NCBI GenBank assembly: GCA_024277605.1
Contig: JAJRUU010000286.1
Location: 1-7,827 of the forward strand
Source of the DNA: a bacterium
GTDB taxonomy: Bacteria; SZUA-182; SZUA-191; JAJRXT01
DNA length: 7,827 nucleotides
Reading direction: 5' to 3'
In this document: one piece after another, positions 4,655-7,827 of the stretch
Numbering within the stretch: the stretch's first letter is position 1
Layout of the letters: the number at the start of each line of letters is the position of its first letter
Position numbers and translations under genes: made by a program
Notes under the pieces: model-generated
The model's database searches: none
Told to the model about the DNA's origin: nothing
The model's input: only the letters and a program-made list of their open reading frames with translations

Positions 4655-6147
4655 AACTGCCTGCTTAAAAAACTCTCGTATTGACTCTTTCCCACCACAG
4701 AGCGCCCCACAATGATGGAAGACATCATTGCGCCAATAATCCCCGGCAAAATCGAGCTTTGCCCGGCGACATACAGATTACGCAAGGGGAGCCTCCCCAA
4801 CAGGTTGAATTGACCCAGCTTCTGTTTTACTCCATAAGCGGACCCGTCAGGGCTATTCAAATAATCCCTGAATGTAAGCACATAACCGGCTTCAATTACC
4901 TCAAGGCCTTCCTTGTAGCTGGGGAAGATTTCAAAAATATGCTCTTTTATTTTTTCAACGTTATCCCTTTTATACGCTTGATACCCTTTAGTCCGCCTGC
5001 CCGTCTTTGAAATCTTCCAGGCGGAAACCTGCTCAGTAAAAGATGGCTGCAGGATATGAATTATCCTGCGCGCTGATCTTCCATCATGCTCCATGGATTT
5101 GAGCAAAACCAATCCCGGCTTGCCTTTGTAACCTGGGTCCAACAATTTATTCACATCATTATTCGGGAAAATCGATACAATCGGTAAATCAAAACCTGGA
5201 TCTTCACATGCTGTATCCAAAGTGGCGAAAGCCGCAAAAAAACCGGCAGAAGGTTCAAAAGACGATACTCGGTTAACAAAGGCTTTACTTAAGTGTTTTT
5301 CAGGTAAAACCTTTAAAACCTCATGCGGATGTATGGTAAATATAAAATTTTCGGCGCTGACTTCCTCGCCGGTATTCAATATACAGGAACCGACCTGGTG
5401 CTCGTTAACATTGGCTAATTCCTCAATATACCGCCCGCAGCGGATTTCTATATCCAAGCCTTTGAATTTTGTCTCAAAAGCCTTAATAAATCCATTCCCA
5501 CCCTGCTTCACAAAGGCAACCGACTCGTAAAGCCCGATACATGCCCGGCTATGATTGGCAAAGGAAATCTCGCTCGGCTTAACCCCGTAACACATGGCAT
5601 AGACAGACAATACAGCCCGTAACCGCTGATTCGAAGTCAGCCCTTTTAGTACCTCGTCTAAGGAGATAAAATCCTCGTCTAGCTGCGGTGGAGCAAATGT
5701 ATACGTACGCAGATTAAGCGAGGGGGTGCGCTCACAGACAGATTGCAGCATATCAAAATATTTGTCAATCGCAGGCGCCTCCTTCGGGAAATAACCCTTG
5801 AATTTAGCCTTTATGCGCTCTATCCCATAGGGATGATCAAAGCGCTGGTTTTCGGACTCCAGAAAAACACAACCGGCGCCCTCTTCAGGGAAAAAGATTG
5901 GCGGCACCAGCTCCAGTATGCCCAAAAGGGATAACATATTGTGGAGTAATCCCCCCCGCTGCAGCCCTCCGGTAAAGTGAAACCCCACATCAAAGGCCAG
6001 ACCCCGCCGCTCGAAACGGGCGATGCTGCCTCCAATGTGCGGATTCTTCTCTAGTAACAGTACCTTGCGCCCATTTAAAGCCAGGAACAGGCTCATCGTC
6101 AATCCGCTGATACCGCTCCCGATAACTACATCATCGTACTTTTTCAT
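4645..6147 (-). CDS. CrtI/phytoene desaturase-like FAD-dependent oxidoreductase
   Basis: This 500-residue protein has an N-terminal Rossmann dinucleotide site, VVIGSGISGL (7-16), with Glu33 ending the second strand to hold the ribose. IGGS (38-41) follows, typical of the amine-oxidase/CrtI superfamily. The C-terminal FAD signature NLYVAGQSSILPGIIGAMMS (457-476) matches the AGQ..PGG.PGA pattern of carotenoid desaturases, isomerases and retinol saturases, at their usual length of about 500. No signal peptide is seen; such enzymes are membrane-associated. Clustering with ACP and ketoacyl synthase suggests it acts on a lipid or ACP-bound polyene chain, introducing, isomerising or saturating double bonds, rather than on a carotenoid: no phytoene synthase is present. 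The start is 3 nt after the ketoreductase TAA, and the 3' end overlaps the synthase start by 10 nt, indicating tight coupling. Confidence 0.85.
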   Translation of the reverse strand: MKKYDDVVIGSGISGLTMSLFLALNGRKVLLLEKNPHIGGSIARFERRGLAFDVGFHFTGGLQRGGLLHNMLSLLGILELVPPIFFPEEGAGCVFLESENQRFDHPYGIERIKAKFKGYFPKEAPAIDKYFDMLQSVCERTPSLNLRTYTFAPPQLDEDFISLDEVLKGLTSNQRLRAVLSVYAMCYGVKPSEISFANHSRACIGLYESVAFVKQGGNGFIKAFETKFKGLDIEIRCGRYIEELANVNEHQVGSCILNTGEEVSAENFIFTIHPHEVLKVLPEKHLSKAFVNRVSSFEPSAGFFAAFATLDTACEDPGFDLPIVSIFPNNDVNKLLDPGYKGKPGLVLLKSMEHDGRSARRIIHILQPSFTEQVSAWKISKTGRRTKGYQAYKRDNVEKIKEHIFEIFPSYKEGLEVIEAGYVLTFRDYLNSPDGSAYGVKQKLGQFNLLGRLPLRNLYVAGQSSILPGIIGAMMSSIIVGRSVVGKSQYESFLSRQLCD

Positions 6148-6150
6148 ATT

Positions 6151-6879
6151 TTATGTTACCAAACCTCCATTAATGCCGATAACCTGACCATGAACATACA
6201 TATGCTCTTCGGTACATAGAAAATTAACCACTGCCGCTACATCTTCAACCCTTCCTAAGCGTTTGAGCGGAATCAAGGGTAAAATCTGATCTCTGGGAAG
6301 CTCCTGCGTCATATCTGTCTCAATAAAACCGGGAGCCACTACATTAACAGATATGTTCTTTTTGCCTACCTCACGCGCCAAGGCCTTTGCAGCGCCGATT
6401 AATCCCGCCTTGGAGGCTGAATAGTTGACTTGCCCGGCCTGGCCTGTTTGGCCGGATGCGGAAGAAACAACCACAATACGTCCCCGTTTAGCCTTTAACA
6501 TTGAAAATATTACCGTACGGATCACATTGAAAAATCCATACAGATTGGTGGATAAAACCGAATCCCATTCATCTTTAGTCATCCACACCAAAAGATTATC
6601 CCGGGCAATGCCTGAATTGTAAACCAGCACAAAGGGCACAGCGCTTTCCAACTTCTTATCTAAGGCAGCCTTCGTCTCGTCATAACTGGAAACGTCAAAG
6701 GCAATTACATCGCAAGCCCTGCCAAAACCTTCCACTTCTGCCTTTACACTTTGTGCGGCAGCATGGTTTGTCCTGTAAGTCAGCCAAATATCAAATCCTG
6801 ATTGAGCCAACCGTAAGGCTATAGCACGTCCTATCCCACGACTTCCGCCAACCACTAACGCAATATTATTTGATTCCAT
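6151..6879 (-). CDS. FabG-type 3-oxoacyl-ACP reductase (SDR family)
   Basis: This 242-residue classical short-chain dehydrogenase has the glycine-rich cofactor loop GGSRGIG (11-17), NSG (88-90), Asn112, and the catalytic tetrad completed by Ser140, Tyr153 and Lys157 in YSASK. It retains PGFIETDM (183-190) and the C-terminal GQVIGINGG expected of FabG. It would reduce 3-oxoacyl-ACP to 3-hydroxyacyl-ACP with NADPH. Two small departures from the consensus are visible: VGG instead of TGG before the loop, and NSG instead of NAG. It is the first gene of the leftward cluster and probably lies nearest its promoter. No clear Shine-Dalgarno site precedes the ATG at 6879, but the start fits the family N-terminus. 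The exact physiological substrate is inferred from the neighbouring ACP and synthase. Confidence 0.9.
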   Translation of the reverse strand: MESNNIALVVGGSRGIGRAIALRLAQSGFDIWLTYRTNHAAAQSVKAEVEGFGRACDVIAFDVSSYDETKAALDKKLESAVPFVLVYNSGIARDNLLVWMTKDEWDSVLSTNLYGFFNVIRTVIFSMLKAKRGRIVVVSSASGQTGQAGQVNYSASKAGLIGAAKALAREVGKKNISVNVVAPGFIETDMTQELPRDQILPLIPLKRLGRVEDVAAVVNFLCTEEHMYVHGQVIGINGGLVT

Positions 6880-6953
6880 TACAAAGACCGGGTTAAATTA
6901 TCTGCGCCTGACAAAAATATCCACTGCTACAGTTGAAACAACAGGATACCTAC

Positions 6954-6984
6954 AAGAGTTAATATTAACATAGGATTAACTCTT
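6954..6984. promoter_or_regulatory. 10-bp perfect inverted repeat, possible operator
   Basis: AAGAGTTAAT (6954-6963) and ATTAACTCTT (6975-6984) are perfect complements around an 11-nt spacer. Pairing extends further outward with one mismatch (TA/TA at the edges). No T-run follows on either strand and no gene ends here, so a terminator is unlikely. Its position in a divergent intergenic region fits a repressor or activator site for the cluster. Confidence 0.5.
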
Positions 6985-7030
6985 ATAGCAACCAATTTTT
7001 TCCAAAAGTAATGCCTCAACGAGGGGTAAA

Positions 7031-7060
7031 TTGACAAATCATAGTCTGTTGCATTATCAT
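7031..7060 (+). promoter_or_regulatory. Likely sigma-70 promoter for the coiled-coil gene
   Basis: TTGACA (7031-7036) is a perfect -35 box. TATCAT (7055-7060) matches five of six -10 positions at an 18-nt spacing. A second, weaker pair lies downstream: TTGACG (7066-7071) and TATCTT (7089-7094), 17 nt apart. Both point towards the gene starting at 7145. Confidence 0.55.
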
Positions 7061-7070
7061 GGCAATTGAC

Positions 7071-7083
7071 GATAAATTTTATC
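7071..7083. promoter_or_regulatory. Palindrome GATAAA-T-TTTATC, possible operator
   Basis: This perfect hyphenated palindrome overlaps the spacer of the downstream promoter candidate. The related word TTATCAT occurs at 7054-7060 and again at 7079-7085, 25 nt apart, so a protein could bind this region at two similarly spaced sites. Confidence 0.35.
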
Positions 7084-7131
7084 ATAGCTATCTTCAACAA
7101 TAACTTTATCCAAAAAGACAAGCAATGTGTC

Positions 7132-7137
7132 AGGGGG
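7132..7137 (+). promoter_or_regulatory. Ribosome binding site that fixes the coiled-coil gene start
   Basis: AGGGGG lies 7 nt before the ATG at 7145. An upstream GTG at 7127 in the same frame would place this site inside the gene, so the ATG is preferred. Confidence 0.65.
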
Positions 7138-7144
7138 AACAGCG

Positions 7145-7702
7145 ATGGAAAAGAAGACTAAGGGATTGTCGGCTAAAAGCACAAAAAATGAAATATTAAA
7201 CGCTTACCACGAGTTACTGGCAAAGTATGAGGATAACGCCAGTAAGGTACCCACCAGTGGGGTACCCACAAGTGGGGTAGCCGATAAAAAGGCCGAAATC
7301 AAGGCTGCGGCAGATTCGGCCATAGTGGCTAAGGTCTCTGCTTATACAGGGGAAAGCATAGTAAGGGAATTGGCGGAATTAAAACTGGACATAGGCAAGA
7401 CGTTGACCGGCCTGGCCGAACAGCTTACTGGTGAGGCCGATAAACTTACCGAAATCAAACAGGCTATTGAGATAGAAACAAGATACCTGGAAGAACTTCA
7501 TGATATTAAGATAGCCGCCGATACCCTGGCTAATCTCATTCAGGCTCAAGAGGAACGGAAAAGGGTGTTTGAAGTTGAAATGGTTCAAACAGAAGAAAGC
7601 CACAAAAATGAAGTGGCTCATCAGAGAACCGAATGGGCAAAAGAGCAGGCCGAACATGCACTGGCGGTAAAAGAAAGAGACCTGGCTTTAAACCCATCTT
7701 GA
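7145..7702 (+). CDS. Coiled-coil conserved hypothetical protein, probably C-terminally truncated
   Basis: This 185-residue soluble protein is rich in Glu, Lys and Ala. The segment from about residue 65 to 182 is helical and coiled-coil-like, with heptad-type stretches such as LAELKLDIGKTLTGLAEQL. There is no signal peptide, membrane segment or enzymatic motif. I recall longer proteins of this type (about 300 residues, starting with a similar KKTKGLS..STKNE motif and continuing as charged coiled coil after the ERD segment) in anaerobic bacterial genomes. Here the helix breaks off after VKERD into LALNPS and a TGA, suggesting a lost C-terminus; this comparison is from memory. Residues 35-44 are a duplicated VPTSG encoded by a 15-bp tandem repeat. 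The gene diverges from the acyl cluster and is probably unrelated to it. Function unknown; a structural or scaffold role is only a guess. Confidence 0.75.
   Translation: MEKKTKGLSAKSTKNEILNAYHELLAKYEDNASKVPTSGVPTSGVADKKAEIKAAADSAIVAKVSAYTGESIVRELAELKLDIGKTLTGLAEQLTGEADKLTEIKQAIEIETRYLEELHDIKIAADTLANLIQAQEERKRVFEVEMVQTEESHKNEVAHQRTEWAKEQAEHALAVKERDLALNPS
7246..7275 (+). repeat. 15-bp tandem repeat, each unit with a palindromic core
   Basis: GGTACCCACCAGTGG (7246-7260) is repeated with one change at 7261-7275 and followed by a partial GGTA. Each copy has a CCCAC-NN-GTGGG palindrome, and the junction GGTACC is itself palindromic, so the block can fold as two adjacent hairpins. It adds an in-frame VPTSG pair to the coiled-coil protein, just before the helical region. 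Confidence 0.7.
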
Positions 7703-7745
7703 CCACGCCAAGAGCGTATAGTCTTCTATAACAACTAGTTATGCT

Positions 7746-7770
7746 GTTTGCGTAGATACGAAACTATTTT
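7746..7770 (+). terminator. Possible intrinsic terminator after the coiled-coil gene
   Basis: GTTT and CGTA (7746-7754, one bulged G) pair with TACG and AAAC (7757-7764) around a GA turn. TATTTT (7765-7770) follows. Spacing and tail suit a weak terminator 44 nt after the stop codon. A second small hairpin, ATGCT-ATTGCG-AGCAT (7771-7786), comes directly after. Confidence 0.35.
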
Positions 7771-7827
7771 ATGCTATTGCGAGCATGGATTTGAGCAGAT
7801 ATTTCCTCCGGGTCTATCAATTCTTTC

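Larger units (their letters stand above)
6880..7144. promoter_or_regulatory. Divergent intergenic control region
   Basis: This AT-rich stretch separates the leftward cluster from the rightward coiled-coil gene, so promoters for both should lie here. The rightward promoter is visible (7031-7060). For the leftward side I find only a weak candidate: TTGTTT and TATTTT separated by 16 nt on the minus strand, upstream of the ketoreductase. Two inverted repeats (6954-6984, 7071-7083) may be operators. A minus-strand frame across 7121-6927 has no family resemblance and no Shine-Dalgarno site, and I do not regard it as a gene. Confidence 0.6.

Noticed and set aside
5820..6035. 71-residue minus-strand frame inside the FAD oxidoreductase gene
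   Set aside because: It is an alternative frame within a gene whose protein shows clear FAD-binding motifs at both ends.
6927..7121. 64-residue minus-strand frame in the divergent intergenic region
   Set aside because: No Shine-Dalgarno site, no recognisable domain, and it runs across promoter and inverted-repeat sequence.
7379..7657. 92-residue minus-strand frame opposite the coiled-coil gene
   Set aside because: It is antisense to a gene with a good promoter, ribosome site and coherent coiled-coil protein. Its Phe/Leu-rich composition is what an antisense reading of Glu/Lys codons gives.

Overview
The window carries a leftward (minus-strand) gene cluster that builds or modifies an acyl chain, plus one unrelated rightward gene at the right edge. 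In transcription order the cluster is: a FabG-type ketoreductase (6879-6151), a CrtI/phytoene-desaturase-like FAD oxidoreductase (6147-4645), a FabF-type ketoacyl synthase interrupted by one in-frame TAG (4654-3422), an acyl carrier protein (3413-3162), an ankyrin-repeat lipoprotein (3111-2668), a PlsC-type acyltransferase (2512-1748), a PaaK-like adenylate-forming ligase (1391-78), and the first 25 codons of another gene running off the left edge. The first four genes are packed with overlaps or gaps under 10 nt and probably form one transcript. From the lipoprotein onward the spacing opens to 50, 155 and 356 nt, and the larger gaps hold repeats and hairpins.

The genes read together as a specialised fatty-acid or polyene pathway. 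The ligase would activate a carboxylic acid. The ACP would carry the chain, the synthase extend it, the reductase reduce the 3-keto group, the FAD enzyme desaturate or isomerise it, and the acyltransferase move it to a lipid acceptor. No dehydratase, thioesterase or chain-length-factor gene is visible, so the cluster is either cut by the left edge or borrows these from primary metabolism. The general gene content recalls aryl-polyene and ladderane-type clusters. The product cannot be named from this sequence.

The standout feature is the ketoacyl synthase. It is complete from end to end (410 codons, Cys-His-His triad at the FabF positions), but codon 194, where relatives have a charged residue, is TAG. 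It is a fresh nonsense mutation, a sequencing error, a readthrough site, or a reinitiation site.

Two 108-nt repeat copies (about 81% identical, same orientation) sit just upstream of the acyltransferase and ligase start codons. A 150-nt run of tandem hairpins fills most of the gap before the ligase. The right end holds a divergent regulatory region with inverted repeats and a likely promoter, followed by a coiled-coil protein that looks C-terminally truncated and contains a palindromic 15-bp tandem repeat.

Host: moderate base composition, good Shine-Dalgarno sites at several genes, and a coiled-coil protein type I recall from anaerobic Nitrospirota/Desulfobacterota-like genomes. This points loosely to an environmental anaerobic bacterium. 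Anammox planctomycetes or others are not excluded.
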